DNA from: Gemmobacter aquaticus
GTDB taxonomy: Bacteria; Pseudomonadota; Alphaproteobacteria; Rhodobacterales; Rhodobacteraceae
Assembly (NCBI RefSeq): GCF_007859075.1
Contig: NZ_VOAK01000025.1
Span: 124,001-188,000 of the forward strand
Length of the DNA stretch: 64,000 nucleotides
Direction of reading: 5' to 3'
Shown here: piece after piece, positions 18,136 through 26,861 of the stretch
How the letters are laid out: each line of letters starts with the position of its first letter
How positions within the stretch are numbered: the first letter of the stretch is position 1
Made by a program: the position numbers and the translations under genes
Notes under the pieces: model-generated
Seen by the model: the letters and a program-made list of their open reading frames with translations, nothing else
What the model was told of the DNA's origin: nothing
The model's database searches: none

Positions 18136-18891
18136 ATGCGCCGGATCGTGATTCCCCTTGTGCTTGCCCTTGGCATGCCTGCCTCGGCGCAGGCCGATGA
18201 GGTGGTCGTCTTTGCGGCATCCTCGCTGAAGACCGCGCTTGACCAGATCGGAGCCGATTTCGGCAAGGCCACAGGGCACAGGGTCACCATTTCCTATGCC
18301 GGGTCGAACAAGCTTGCGACGCAGATCATCGCGGGCGCACCGGCCGACATCTTCATCTCGGCCGCCGAGAATTGGATGGATGAGGTGGCAAAGGCCGGAC
18401 TTGTCGTGCCAGAGACACGGTCTGACCTTCTGGGTAACGCGCTGGTTCTGGTGGCCCATGGCGCGGGTGCGCCGCAGGTCGAGATTGGGAGGGATCTTGA
18501 CCTGAACGGGTTGCTGGCTGACGGCAAGCTGTCCATGGCGATGGTCGACAGCGTGCCCGCCGGCCAGTATGGCAAGGCTGCGCTGGAAAGCTTCGGGCTT
18601 TGGGAGGGCGTAGCGCCTTCGGTCGCGCAGGCCGAAAACGTTCGCGATGCGCTAAAGCTGGTGGCTCTTGGCGAGGCACCCCTTGGCATCGTCTATGCCT
18701 CGGATGCAGTGGCCGAGCCGGGCGTTTCAGTGGTGGGTACTTTCCCGTCCGACAGCCACCCGGCAATTGCCTATCCGGTTGCGCTTTTGACCGGGGCGGC
18801 CGATCAGGCGGACCGTGATTTCCTGAAAGCCTTGTCCGAACCGGCGGCGGATGCAATCTTTGCCGCACAGGGGTTCAAGGTGATGAAGTGA
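18136..18891 (+). CDS. modA: Molybdate ABC transporter, periplasmic binding protein
   Basis: The 251-residue protein is the periplasmic molybdate/tungstate-binding component of the ModABC importer. It has a Sec signal peptide (MRRIVIPLVLALGMPASAQA) and the ModA signature FAASSLKTALDQIG, whose serines contact the oxyanion, followed by YAGSNKLATQI, GAPADIFISA and EYPVALL-like C-terminal elements (AIAYPVALL). The start at 18136 follows GAAAGGGAAG; an earlier in-frame ATG lies inside the operator palindrome and is unlikely. It is followed 4 bp later by modB. Confidence 0.96.
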   Translation: MRRIVIPLVLALGMPASAQADEVVVFAASSLKTALDQIGADFGKATGHRVTISYAGSNKLATQIIAGAPADIFISAAENWMDEVAKAGLVVPETRSDLLGNALVLVAHGAGAPQVEIGRDLDLNGLLADGKLSMAMVDSVPAGQYGKAALESFGLWEGVAPSVAQAENVRDALKLVALGEAPLGIVYASDAVAEPGVSVVGTFPSDSHPAIAYPVALLTGAADQADRDFLKALSEPAADAIFAAQGFKVMK

Positions 18892-18895
18892 ACGG

Positions 18896-19594
18896 ATGAC
18901 GGGCTGGCTGCCACCAGAGGCGGCGACGGCGGTCTGGCTGTCGCTCAGGGTATCGTTCTGGGCAACGGTTCTGTCCTTGCCGCTGGCCGTTCTGGTGGCA
19001 CTTCTACTGGCGCGTGGGCGGTTTCCGGGGCGGGGGCTCTTGAACGGTCTTGTCCACCTGCCGCTGATCCTGCCGCCCGTGGTAACCGGCTATTTGCTGC
19101 TTCTGGCCTTCGGGCGGAACGGTCCTGTCGGGTCCTGGCTTCATGAGGCGTTCGGCATCACCCTTGCCTTTCGCTGGACGGGCGCGGTTCTGGCGGCGGC
19201 GGTCATGGCCTTTCCCCTGACGGTGCGCGCGATCCGCCTGTCGGTTGAGGCCGTGGACCCCAAGCTTGAACAGGCAGCGGCCACCCTTGGCGCCTCGCGC
19301 CTCATGGTGTTCCTGACCGTCACCTTGCCGCTGATCCTGCCCGGTGTCCTTGTGGGTGCGGTTCTGGCCTTCGCCAAGGCGATGGGTGAGTTTGGCGCCA
19401 CGATCACCTTCGTTTCGAACATTCCCGGCCAGACCCAGACCCTGCCCTCGGCGATCTACGCCTTTCTGTCGGTGCCGGGCGGGGATGAGGCCGCGCTGCG
19501 GCTGGTGCTGATCTCGATCGCCATCGCGCTTGGGGCATTGGCTCTGGCGGAATGGCTTGGCCGCGTCGTCGCGCGCAGGATCGGTGCCCCATGA
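18896..19594 (+). CDS. modB: Molybdate ABC transporter, permease
   Basis: The 232-residue inner-membrane permease has about five transmembrane segments and the ABC-permease EAA loop (EQAAATLGASRLMVFLTVTL) that docks onto ModC. The residues PLILPPVVTGYLLL and AKAMGEFGATITFV are typical of ModB. It lies between modA (4 bp gap) and modC, whose start overlaps its stop by 4 bp, so the three are one operon. Confidence 0.96.
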   Translation: MTGWLPPEAATAVWLSLRVSFWATVLSLPLAVLVALLLARGRFPGRGLLNGLVHLPLILPPVVTGYLLLLAFGRNGPVGSWLHEAFGITLAFRWTGAVLAAAVMAFPLTVRAIRLSVEAVDPKLEQAAATLGASRLMVFLTVTLPLILPGVLVGAVLAFAKAMGEFGATITFVSNIPGQTQTLPSAIYAFLSVPGGDEAALRLVLISIAIALGALALAEWLGRVVARRIGAP

Positions 19595-20679
19595 CGCTAG
19601 ATGTTCAGCTGGCCCATGATTTCGGCGGGTTCGCACTGGATGTGGAGTTCGCCGCGCCCGATGGCGTGACGGTGCTCTTTGGCAGGTCGGGCAGCGGCAA
19701 GACGAGCGTGGTCAATGCCGTTGCGGGTATTCTGCGCCCCGACCGTGGAAAGGTGATGGCGCAGGGCATTGTGCTGACCGACACCGCGCGTGGCCTGCAT
19801 CTGCCCCCGTTCCGTCGCCGCATCGGCTATGTGTTTCAGGAACCCCGGCTCTTTCCGCATCTGACCGTCGCGCAGAACCTTGGCTTTGGCCGCTGGTTTG
19901 CCCCGCGCAACGCAGCCGGGGCCAGTCCAGAGCGGATCATCACCCTTCTGGGGCTGGAGCATCTGCTGGCGCGCCGCCCGCTGGCCCTTTCGGGCGGCGA
20001 GAAGCAGCGCGTCGCCATTGGCCGGGCGATCCTGTCAAAGCCGCGACTTCTTCTGATGGACGAACCGCTTGCCGCGCTCGATGCCGCGCGGCGGGACGAG
20101 ATATTGCCCTATCTGGAGCGTCTGCGGGAAGAGCTTGGTCTGCCGATCCTCTATGTCAGCCACTCGGCGGTCGAGGTGGCGCGCCTTGCAACGACGCTTG
20201 TGTTGATCGAGGGCGGGCGGGTGCGCAAGGCAGGCCCCGCCGCGCAGCTGATGGCCGACCCGGCGCTGGCGCCTGCTTTTGGGCTGCGGGAACTGGGGGC
20301 CGTCATCCGCGCCGAGGTGGCGGCGCATGAGGACGACGGGTTGACGCGGTTGACCGCCTCGGCGGGTTCGCTCTGGGTGCCGCATGTCGATATGGCGCCC
20401 GGAACCCATCTGCGCCTGCGCGTGCCCGCAAGCGATGTGACACTGGCCCTGAGGCGGCCCGAGGGTGTGTCGGCGCTGAATATCCTGCCTGCCCGCATTA
20501 CCGCGATCCGGCGTGGTGACGGGCCGGGGGCGCTGGTTCAGCTCGATTGCGGGGGCGAGCTTTTGCTCGCCCGTGTCACGCAGCGGTCGGTCGAGGGCAT
20601 GGGGCTTGCCCCCGGAATGGACCTCTATGTGATGCTCAAGGCCCTGTCCGTCGCCCCCCAGAACATGGGCGGCGATTAA
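19591..20679 (+). CDS. modC: Molybdate ABC transporter, ATP-binding protein
   Basis: The 362-residue protein is the cytosolic ATPase of the molybdate importer. It shows Walker A GRSGSGKTS, signature LSGGEKQRVAIGRA, Walker B LLLMDEPLAALD, and a C-terminal TOBE/Mop-like domain (about 290-360, ALNILPARITAI and MLKALSVAP) that in this family binds molybdate and can inhibit transport. The ATG at 19591 overlaps the modB stop (ATGA). Its 3' end overlaps the convergent fadH gene by 4 bp. Because the ModE-like regulator lacks a molbindin domain, this TOBE region is the only obvious Mo sensor in the locus. Confidence 0.96.
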   Translation: MTLDVQLAHDFGGFALDVEFAAPDGVTVLFGRSGSGKTSVVNAVAGILRPDRGKVMAQGIVLTDTARGLHLPPFRRRIGYVFQEPRLFPHLTVAQNLGFGRWFAPRNAAGASPERIITLLGLEHLLARRPLALSGGEKQRVAIGRAILSKPRLLLMDEPLAALDAARRDEILPYLERLREELGLPILYVSHSAVEVARLATTLVLIEGGRVRKAGPAAQLMADPALAPAFGLRELGAVIRAEVAAHEDDGLTRLTASAGSLWVPHVDMAPGTHLRLRVPASDVTLALRRPEGVSALNILPARITAIRRGDGPGALVQLDCGGELLLARVTQRSVEGMGLAPGMDLYVMLKALSVAPQNMGGD

Positions 20680-22688
20680 AGCGCTGCCGCCAGTCGTGTG
20701 CCTTGATTGATCGCGCGTTTCGCATCCAGCTCGGCCGCGACATCGGCGCCGCCGATGATATGCGGGCGGATGCCACCAGCCTCAAGCGCGGGGGCGAGGC
20801 TGCGATCGGGGTCTTGCCCTGCGCAGATCACGATGGTGTCGACAGCCAGAAGTTGCGGCTGGCCGTTCACGGTGACGGCAAAGCCCTGGGGCGTGATGGC
20901 GTCATACTGGACCCCGCCCAGCATTTTCACACCCTTCATCTGCAAGGCCGCGCGGTGAATCCATCCTGTCGTCTTGCCCAGCTTGCGCCCCGGCTTTTCG
21001 GGCTTGCGCTGCAAGAGCCAGACCTCGCGCGCCGGGGCTTCGGGCTGGGGCCCCTCTGGCGCAAGGCCGCCAGCCGTGCGGGCAGGATCGCCAACCCCCC
21101 ATTCGCGACGCCAGAGATCTGGGTGCAACGTCGGGCTTTCGCCCTGATGGACCAGAAACTCGGCCACGTCGAAGCCGATGCCACCTGCGCCGACGATGGC
21201 GACACGCCGCCCGACCGGGGCGCCGCGCAGCACCTCGCGATAGCCCAGAACGCTGGGCGCGCTCTCGCCTGCGATGCCGGCCGCGCGCGGAACGATGCCC
21301 GTGGCGAGGATCACCGCATCAAAGCCCGCCAGCGTCTCGGCCGTGGCCTCGGTGTTCAGGCGCAGTGTGACGGGGCTTGCAGCCAGCGATGCCTCAAACC
21401 AGTCGATCAACCCGCGGAACTCTTCCTTGCCGGGCACGGTCGCGGCCAGATGCAGTTGCCCGCCAACCCGTGCCGCCCGGTCAAAAAGCGTCACGTCATG
21501 GCCGCGTTCGGCAGCGGTCAGCGCGGCCGAGAGACCGGCAGGACCCGCCCCAACCACCGCGATGCGCCGGGGTGTGGCAGCCTTTGTGATCAGCAGCTCG
21601 GTCTCATGGCAGGCGCGCGGATTGACGAGGCAAGAAGTCAGCTTGCCCGAGAAGGTGTGGTCAAGGCAGGCCTGATTGCAGGCGATGCAGGGCGCGATCT
21701 CGGCCGCACGACCGGCGGCGGCCTTGGCGACGAAATCGGGGTCCGCAAGGAAGGGGCGCGCCATGGATATCATGTCTGCCGCCCCCTCACGCAGCAGGCC
21801 TTCGGCGACATCGGGTGTATTGATGCGGTTCGAGGTAATGACCGGGATCGTCACTTCGGGCCGCAGGCGTGCGGTCAGATGCGCAAAGGCCGCGCGGGGA
21901 ACCGAGGTGGCGATGGTGGGCACCCGCGCCTCATGCCAGCCGATGCCAGTATTCAGGACGGACGCCCCGGCCGCCTCGATCGCCTTTGCCAGTTGCACGA
22001 CCTCTTCCCAGGTCGATCCATCGGGGATCAGGTCGATCAGCGAGATGCGGTAGATCAGGATCGCCCCGCCAATGGCCGCGCGGACCCGGCGCACCACCTC
22101 GACCGGCAGGCGCATGCGGTTGTCGTAGCTTCCGCCCCAGGCATCGCTGCGGCGATTGGTGTGCCGGACGAGGAACTGGTTGAGGAAATAGCCCTCGGAC
22201 CCCATGACCTCCACCCCGTCATAACCGGCCTCGATGGCGCGGGTGGCGGCGGTGACGATATCGGCGATCTGCTTTTCGATCCCGGCCTCGTCCAGCTCGC
22301 GCGGCGCAAAGGGCGAGATCGGCGACTTGATCGCCGAGGCCGAGACACATTCCGGCCCATAGGCATAGCGACCGGCGTGCAGGATCTGCATCGCGATCCG
22401 CCCGTCTGCGGCATGGACACGGTCCGTGACGATGCGGTGGTTGGCGATATCCTGCGGCGTGAACAGACCTGCCGCACCGGGGAAGACGCCCCCCTCGCGG
22501 TTGGGTGCCATGCCGCCCGTCACCATCAGCCCGACCCCGCCACGGGCGCGCGCGGCATAGAACTCAGCCACCCGGTTCCAGTCGCCGGTTTCCTCCAGCC
22601 CGGTGTGCATCGACCCCATCAGCACGCGGTTCTTCAGCGTGATGTCACCGAGCGTGATGGGTGACAGAAGATGCGGATAGGTGGTCAT
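20676..22688 (-). CDS. fadH: NADPH-dependent 2,4-dienoyl-CoA reductase
   Basis: The 670-residue flavoprotein reduces 2,4-dienoyl-CoA esters so that unsaturated fatty acids can enter beta-oxidation. Its length matches E. coli FadH. It has an old-yellow-enzyme TIM barrel (about 1-330) with active-site Tyr and His in MGSEGYFLNQF and GIGWHEARVPTI. A 4Fe-4S cluster segment follows (CIACNQACLD with further Cys at SCLVNPRAC), then an FAD/NADPH domain beginning VVGAGPAGLSAAL. The start at 22688 is preceded by GGAGGAG. It lies 89 bp after the HAD phosphatase gene on the same strand and may be read through from it or from its own promoter. Confidence 0.96.
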   Translation of the reverse strand: MTTYPHLLSPITLGDITLKNRVLMGSMHTGLEETGDWNRVAEFYAARARGGVGLMVTGGMAPNREGGVFPGAAGLFTPQDIANHRIVTDRVHAADGRIAMQILHAGRYAYGPECVSASAIKSPISPFAPRELDEAGIEKQIADIVTAATRAIEAGYDGVEVMGSEGYFLNQFLVRHTNRRSDAWGGSYDNRMRLPVEVVRRVRAAIGGAILIYRISLIDLIPDGSTWEEVVQLAKAIEAAGASVLNTGIGWHEARVPTIATSVPRAAFAHLTARLRPEVTIPVITSNRINTPDVAEGLLREGAADMISMARPFLADPDFVAKAAAGRAAEIAPCIACNQACLDHTFSGKLTSCLVNPRACHETELLITKAATPRRIAVVGAGPAGLSAALTAAERGHDVTLFDRAARVGGQLHLAATVPGKEEFRGLIDWFEASLAASPVTLRLNTEATAETLAGFDAVILATGIVPRAAGIAGESAPSVLGYREVLRGAPVGRRVAIVGAGGIGFDVAEFLVHQGESPTLHPDLWRREWGVGDPARTAGGLAPEGPQPEAPAREVWLLQRKPEKPGRKLGKTTGWIHRAALQMKGVKMLGGVQYDAITPQGFAVTVNGQPQLLAVDTIVICAGQDPDRSLAPALEAGGIRPHIIGGADVAAELDAKRAINQGTRLAAAL

Positions 22689-22755
22689 GGCGGCTCCTCC
22701 GGTAGCTCTGCGCAGACTGTCAAAGCCTGCGGGAACTGTCACCGCCAACGCTGCG

Positions 22756-22768
22756 TCACGGGCTGTGA
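22756..22768. promoter_or_regulatory. Small inverted repeat upstream of fadH
   Basis: TCAC, five bases, GTGA lie about 70 bp upstream of the fadH start, in the short gap after the HAD gene. It resembles the TCAC/GTGA dyad next to the thiolase gene but has a one-base shorter spacer, so common regulation is only suggestive. Confidence 0.25.
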
Positions 22769-22777
22769 TGGGCAGCC

Positions 22778-23440
22778 TTACAGGCCGAGGAGAGCCGGAA
22801 GGTCGTCCATCGTCGTGAACGTCACGGCGCCCTCGGCAGCCAGCGTCTCGGCCCCGCCGTGGGGGGCATAGCCATGACAGCGCATGCCAGCGGCATATGC
22901 GGCACGGGCGCCAGTCGGGCTGTCCTCGATGACAACGCATTGGGCAGGGTCGGCCCCAAGGCTTGCCGCCGCATGCAGATAGAGATCCGGCGCCGGCTTC
23001 AACATGCCAAGGTCCTGACCCGAGAAGATGCGCCCCTCAAGCCGGTCGGCCAGAGCGGGATGCTGGCCAAGCGTGATCTGCATCTTGCGCAGGCTGCCGT
23101 TGGATCCGATGGCATAGGGGATGCCCGCCGCATCCAGCGCATCGAACACCGCGACGATTCCGGGGATCATCGGGGTGCCTATGGCCAGTCGGGCATAAAG
23201 CTGCTCGTAGAACATGGGAACCCAGTCGGCGGGGATATCGGCGCCAAGTTCGGCGGCGATCCGGCCGCAGCGTTCGATGGTGCCGCCGAGAAACAGCGCC
23301 TCCATCCTTGGCCGGTCAAGTGTCAGACCGCGCGCGGCGAAATCCTCGGCCAGCAGGTCAAAGGTCGCAGGCTCACTGTCCACGACCACGCCGTCGCAAT
23401 CAAACAGCACGGCTGCGGGGCGGGTGATGGATGCCGTCAT
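22778..23440 (-). CDS. HAD-IA family phosphatase (phosphoglycolate phosphatase/phosphoglucomutase-like)
   Basis: The 220-residue cytosolic hydrolase carries the four HAD motifs: DCDGVVVDSEP (nucleophile Asp near 14), GSNGS, LGMLKPAPDLY (Lys) and IEDSPTG. The helical cap insertion after motif I places it in subfamily IA, with beta-phosphoglucomutase and phosphoglycolate phosphatase. The substrate is a small phosphorylated metabolite, not identifiable. Its ATG overlaps the rsmD stop by 4 bp, making it the third gene of the reductase-rsmD operon. Confidence 0.92.
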   Translation of the reverse strand: MTASITRPAAVLFDCDGVVVDSEPATFDLLAEDFAARGLTLDRPRMEALFLGGTIERCGRIAAELGADIPADWVPMFYEQLYARLAIGTPMIPGIVAVFDALDAAGIPYAIGSNGSLRKMQITLGQHPALADRLEGRIFSGQDLGMLKPAPDLYLHAAASLGADPAQCVVIEDSPTGARAAYAAGMRCHGYAPHGGAETLAAEGAVTFTTMDDLPALLGL

Positions 23441-24006
23441 GGTGCCCTCAGGATCGTGATCATGGTGTCGCCATATCGCCGCTGATCCAGCTCTTCAAAG
23501 CCGTCGGGGATCACGGGCGTCGCGCTTTCCTCCCAAACGATCAGGGCGCCGGGCGCAAGCCAGCCGCCTGCGACACAAGAGGCGAGCGCGCGTTCGCCAA
23601 GGCTCTTGCCGTAGGGAGGGTCCAGAAAAACCAGACCATAGCCCGGACCGCGGTTTGGCCCCATGTTCGTGGCATCGCGGCGCCAGACGTCGGTGGTGCC
23701 CATGGCGCGCATCAATTCGATGTTGCGGCGCAAGAGCGCGCGCGCGGCCGTGCCATCATCGACGAAAGCCACACGAGCAGCCCCCCGCGACAGCGCCTCG
23801 AGCCCGAGCGCGCCGGTTCCGGCAAAGAGGTCGAGCACCCTGGCGCCGGTGACGGGGTCACCGGCTTGCGCGATGCGGCCGTTGATCAACAGGTTGAAGA
23901 TCGACTCGCGCACGCGGTCGGTCGTCGGGCGCAGATGGGCCGCAGGATCGCCTGCGCCCACATCGGCCAGCTTCAACCCGCGCGAGGCGCCACCGACGAT
24001 CCTCAT
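23437..24006 (-). CDS. rsmD: 16S rRNA (guanine(966)-N2)-methyltransferase
   Basis: The 189-residue enzyme methylates G966 of 16S rRNA using S-adenosylmethionine. It begins MRIVGGASRGLKL, the family start, has the RPTTDRVRESIFNLL block, the SAM-binding VLDLFAGTGALGLEALSRGA and the catalytic DPPY motif in FLDPPYGKSL. It overlaps its neighbours by 4 bp on each side, in a three-gene operon with the FAD reductase and the HAD phosphatase. Confidence 0.96.
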   Translation of the reverse strand: MRIVGGASRGLKLADVGAGDPAAHLRPTTDRVRESIFNLLINGRIAQAGDPVTGARVLDLFAGTGALGLEALSRGAARVAFVDDGTAARALLRRNIELMRAMGTTDVWRRDATNMGPNRGPGYGLVFLDPPYGKSLGERALASCVAGGWLAPGALIVWEESATPVIPDGFEELDQRRYGDTMITILRAP

Positions 24007-25208
24007 GGCTTCAAGAGCGCCTTGAGGTCGGGCGCGTCTGTGATCTCTTTCGCCGAGGGGCTGCGGCCGCCCTCGATCAGGCGCTTGCCGACCATATAGG
24101 CGCGCGGATCGTTCATCGCATCCACCGCGAGCAGGCGGTCGCCCGCGAAGTACCAGACCGAAAAGGCGCCATCGTCACCCCTGCGGGTCACCACATGGTC
24201 GAAGCCTGCATTCAAGCCCGCGATCTGCAGCTTGCAGTCATATTGATCCGACCAGAACCACGGCTTTGCCGCATAGGCCTTGTTCGCGCCCAGAATGTTG
24301 TCGGCCACCTGCTCTGCCTGATCGATGGCGTTACCAACCGACTCCAGCCGGATCCGCCCGCCCTGATGCGGGAACGAGGCGCAGTCGCCCGCAGCCCAGA
24401 CATGGGCAACCGAGGTGCGGCCCTGTTCGTCGGTGCGGATGCCGTTTTCCAGCGCACAGCCCGCCATTTCGGCAAGTTCGGTCGCCGGATTGACCCCGAC
24501 GCCGACAATCACGAAATCGCAGGCGATTTCTTCGCCGTTGGTCAGGCGGGCAGCCGTCACCCGGCCCTCGCCCAGCAGGCGATCAAGTCCTGCGCCTTCA
24601 AGGATGCGTACACCATGCGCCTGATGCAGGGCACGGAAATAGTCCGAGGTTTCGGCCGCCGCGACGCGTTGCAGGATACGCGGCGCCATTTCCACCAGCG
24701 TGACGGAAAGCCCGAGCTTTGAGGCAACCGCCGCCGCCTCCAGCCCGATATAGCCGCCGCCGATGATCACGACGCGGGCGCCGGGACGGAACTCGTGCCG
24801 CATGGCATCGACATTGCCCAGTCCGCGCACGGTATAGACACCGACCAGCCCGCCACCGATGGCGTCAGGCAGGCGGCGCGGAATGGATCCGGTGGTCAGA
24901 ACCAGTTCATCATAGCTGATCACCTCGTCGCCAAGGGTCAGCGTGCGGGCGGCGCTGTCGACACCGGTCACGCGCTGGCCGAGACGCAAGGCGATTGCCT
25001 TTTCCGCATAGAAATCGGCGGGGCGCAGGGTCAGGCGGTCAATCTCCATCTCGCCCAGCAGATAGGCCTTCGACAGGGGCGGGCGCTGATAGGGTGGCGC
25101 GGTCTCTTCGCCGATCAGGGTGATTTCGCCCGGATAGCCGCCAGCCCTGAGCCGCGTCACCAGCGCCGATCCGGCCTGACCCGCCCCGACAACCACCACA
25201 TGCGCCAT
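24003..25208 (-). CDS. FAD-dependent ferredoxin reductase-like oxidoreductase
   Basis: The 401-residue protein resembles rhodocoxin/putidaredoxin-type ferredoxin-NAD(P)H reductases. It has an N-terminal FAD dinucleotide fold (VVVVGAGQAGSALVTRLR), the block PPYQRPPLSKAYL, a central NADH-binding fold (VVIIGGGYIGLEAAAVASKLG) and the FAD C-motif VWAAGDCASFPHQ. It probably passes electrons from NADH to a ferredoxin or monooxygenase partner, but no partner gene is in the window. It heads the operon with rsmD and the HAD gene and is divergent from the peroxiredoxin gene. Confidence 0.93.
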   Translation of the reverse strand: MAHVVVVGAGQAGSALVTRLRAGGYPGEITLIGEETAPPYQRPPLSKAYLLGEMEIDRLTLRPADFYAEKAIALRLGQRVTGVDSAARTLTLGDEVISYDELVLTTGSIPRRLPDAIGGGLVGVYTVRGLGNVDAMRHEFRPGARVVIIGGGYIGLEAAAVASKLGLSVTLVEMAPRILQRVAAAETSDYFRALHQAHGVRILEGAGLDRLLGEGRVTAARLTNGEEIACDFVIVGVGVNPATELAEMAGCALENGIRTDEQGRTSVAHVWAAGDCASFPHQGGRIRLESVGNAIDQAEQVADNILGANKAYAAKPWFWSDQYDCKLQIAGLNAGFDHVVTRRGDDGAFSVWYFAGDRLLAVDAMNDPRAYMVGKRLIEGGRSPSAKEITDAPDLKALLKP

Positions 25209-25312
25209 GTCTTCGCCCTATGTCTCGCAGAAACGCACACAGCCTCTGGCCGCGTCCCGTGCCGGACCCTATATCTGGGCGCATCGGAAACGCAACGCGC
25301 GAGGGACCAAAA

Positions 25313-25801
25313 ATGACGATTTCTGTGGGGCAAAGCCTGCCTGACGCGAACCTGCTGCGGATGGGCGAAGACGGGCCCGAGACGGTTGCTCTGTCCTCGA
25401 AGCTCAAGGGGCGCAAGGTCGTGGTCTTCGGTCTGCCCGGCGCCTATACCGGTGTCTGCACCACCGCCCATGTGCCGAGCTTCATCCGCACCAAGGACAA
25501 GTTCGCGGCCAAGGGCGTGGACGAGATCATCTGCGTCTCGGTCAACGATCCCTTCGTGCTGAAGGCATGGGGCGAGTCGACGGGCGCCACGGCGGCTGGC
25601 ATTGCACTCCTCGGTGATTCCGATGCGGCCTTCACCAAAGCAATCGGCCTTGATTTTACCGCACCACCGGCGGGCCTGATCAACCGGTCGAAGCGCTATG
25701 CGCTTTACGCCGAGGATGGCGTGGTCAAGGTGATCCAGGTCGAGGACAGCCCCGGCCAGTGCACCATCTCGGGAGGTGAGGCACTGCTTGAGGCGATCTG
25801 A
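25313..25801 (+). CDS. Peroxiredoxin (Prx5-type)
   Basis: The 162-residue thiol peroxidase reduces hydrogen peroxide and alkyl hydroperoxides in the cytosol. The peroxidatic Cys is in PGAYTGVCTTAHVPSF. A second Cys in DSPGQCTISGG lies where a resolving Cys can sit in type-5 peroxiredoxins, though glutaredoxin-dependent recycling is equally possible. The start at 25313 follows GCGAGGGACC and gives the expected MTISVGQSLPD; longer frames are unconvincing. A strong terminator directly follows, so the gene is probably monocistronic. Confidence 0.95.
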   Translation: MTISVGQSLPDANLLRMGEDGPETVALSSKLKGRKVVVFGLPGAYTGVCTTAHVPSFIRTKDKFAAKGVDEIICVSVNDPFVLKAWGESTGATAAGIALLGDSDAAFTKAIGLDFTAPPAGLINRSKRYALYAEDGVVKVIQVEDSPGQCTISGGEALLEAI

Positions 25802-25803
25802 TC

Positions 25804-25835
25804 GCGAAGGGGCCGGGCGACCGGCCCCTTTTCGC
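25804..25835 (+). terminator. Rho-independent terminator after peroxiredoxin gene
   Basis: Stem AAGGGGCCGG (25807-25816), loop GCGA, complementary CCGGCCCCTT (25821-25830), then TT. Flanking GCG and CGC extend the pairing. It lies between two convergent genes and may work in both directions. Confidence 0.85.
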
Positions 25836-25840
25836 TTCTG

Positions 25841-26212
25841 TCAGGCGGACCCGTGGTGAAGTTTGCACAGACATTCCACCGGCCCTGAATGGTCGGTCTG
25901 CACCTCGGCTGCGTCCGCAAGCCTGTCGATAATGCGGGCAAGCCGCAGGTCGAGCTCGGTCAGACCGTCGCTTGCATGCGTGGTCAGCGTGATATCGACC
26001 ACGTTATAGACGTTCGACCATTCTGGGTGATGGTTCAGCTTTTCCGCCGATAGGGCGACGCGGGACATGAAGCCCCAGGCTTCAGAGAAATTGCGGAACT
26101 TCAGGATCTTGCGCAGGGCATCGCGGTCCTCGATCGCGCGCCAGCCGGTATTCCCAAGGGCTGGCAGGACCTCTTGCCGTTCTGTGTCTGTCAGGCGGGG
26201 AAATGTCGTCAT
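25841..26212 (-). CDS. phhB: 4a-hydroxytetrahydrobiopterin (pterin-4-alpha-carbinolamine) dehydratase
   Basis: The 123-residue enzyme dehydrates 4a-hydroxytetrahydropterin, recycling the cofactor of aromatic amino-acid hydroxylases. The family signature is clear: EKLNHHPEWSNVYNVVDITL followed by TTHASDGLTELD, with the paired active-site histidines. The C-terminal tail after DLRLA is longer than usual and Cys/His-rich (VECLCKLHHGS). No hydroxylase gene is present in the window, so a separate role, as for many bacterial homologues, is possible. It overlaps the upstream GST gene by 4 bp. Confidence 0.93.
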   Translation of the reverse strand: MTTFPRLTDTERQEVLPALGNTGWRAIEDRDALRKILKFRNFSEAWGFMSRVALSAEKLNHHPEWSNVYNVVDITLTTHASDGLTELDLRLARIIDRLADAAEVQTDHSGPVECLCKLHHGSA

Positions 26213-26817
26213 TTCCGACCCGCCAGTTCTTCGTCGATGGCGCGGGCACGGATCGCGGCGGGGCGGCCCATGATCCGCTCGGCATAGGCGACGAACTCGG
26301 GCTCTTTCGGGATCGACCCGAAATGCATTCCCCAGCCAATCTGGGCACCAAGGTAGACATCGGCCGCGCTGAAGCTTGTGCCGACCAGATAGGGCGAGCC
26401 GGCCAGATGACCGCGCAGGGTGCGGATGACGTCATCGAAACTGCCATAGCCGACCATGCCGCGCTTGTCGTCCGGGACCGTGACGCCAAGTGCCTTGTTG
26501 ACCACCGCAGCCTCGAATGGCCCCGCCCCGAAGAACATCCAGCGATAGAACGCCGCGCGATCGGATGGCATGAGCCCTGCCTGGGGGAACATGTCGGCAA
26601 GATAGGTGCAGATCGCCGCGCATTCGGTAACCACACGGTCGTCGTGGCGCAGCGCCGGGACCTTGCCCATCGGGTTGATCGCCAGATACTCCGGCGCTTT
26701 CATTGTGCTGCCATAGTCCAGCAGGACCGTCTCATAGGGCTGGCCCAACTCTTCGAGCATCCAGCGCGCGATGCGTCCGCGCGACATCGGGTTTGTATAG
26801 AGGGTCAATGTGGTCAT
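26209..26817 (-). CDS. Glutathione S-transferase family protein
   Basis: The 202-residue protein has the thioredoxin-like N-terminal domain with the cis-Pro segment MGKVPALRHDDRVVTECAAI and an all-alpha C-terminal domain. It starts at 26817 (MTTLTLYTNPMSRGR), where the Ser after the first strand could activate glutathione. It probably conjugates or reduces small electrophiles; the substrate is unknown. It is 44 bp downstream of the DUF482 gene and overlaps phhB by 4 bp, so these form one transcription unit. Confidence 0.92.
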   Translation of the reverse strand: MTTLTLYTNPMSRGRIARWMLEELGQPYETVLLDYGSTMKAPEYLAINPMGKVPALRHDDRVVTECAAICTYLADMFPQAGLMPSDRAAFYRWMFFGAGPFEAAVVNKALGVTVPDDKRGMVGYGSFDDVIRTLRGHLAGSPYLVGTSFSAADVYLGAQIGWGMHFGSIPKEPEFVAYAERIMGRPAAIRARAIDEELAGRK

Positions 26818-26861
26818 GCGGCACCTCCCGGACGGCATTCTGCCATGGCACGGACGATCTG

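Noticed and set aside
20547-22664. Long plus-strand open frame opposite fadH
   Set aside because: The minus strand encodes a full FadH with flavin and Fe-S motifs; the opposite frame lacks domains and a ribosome site.
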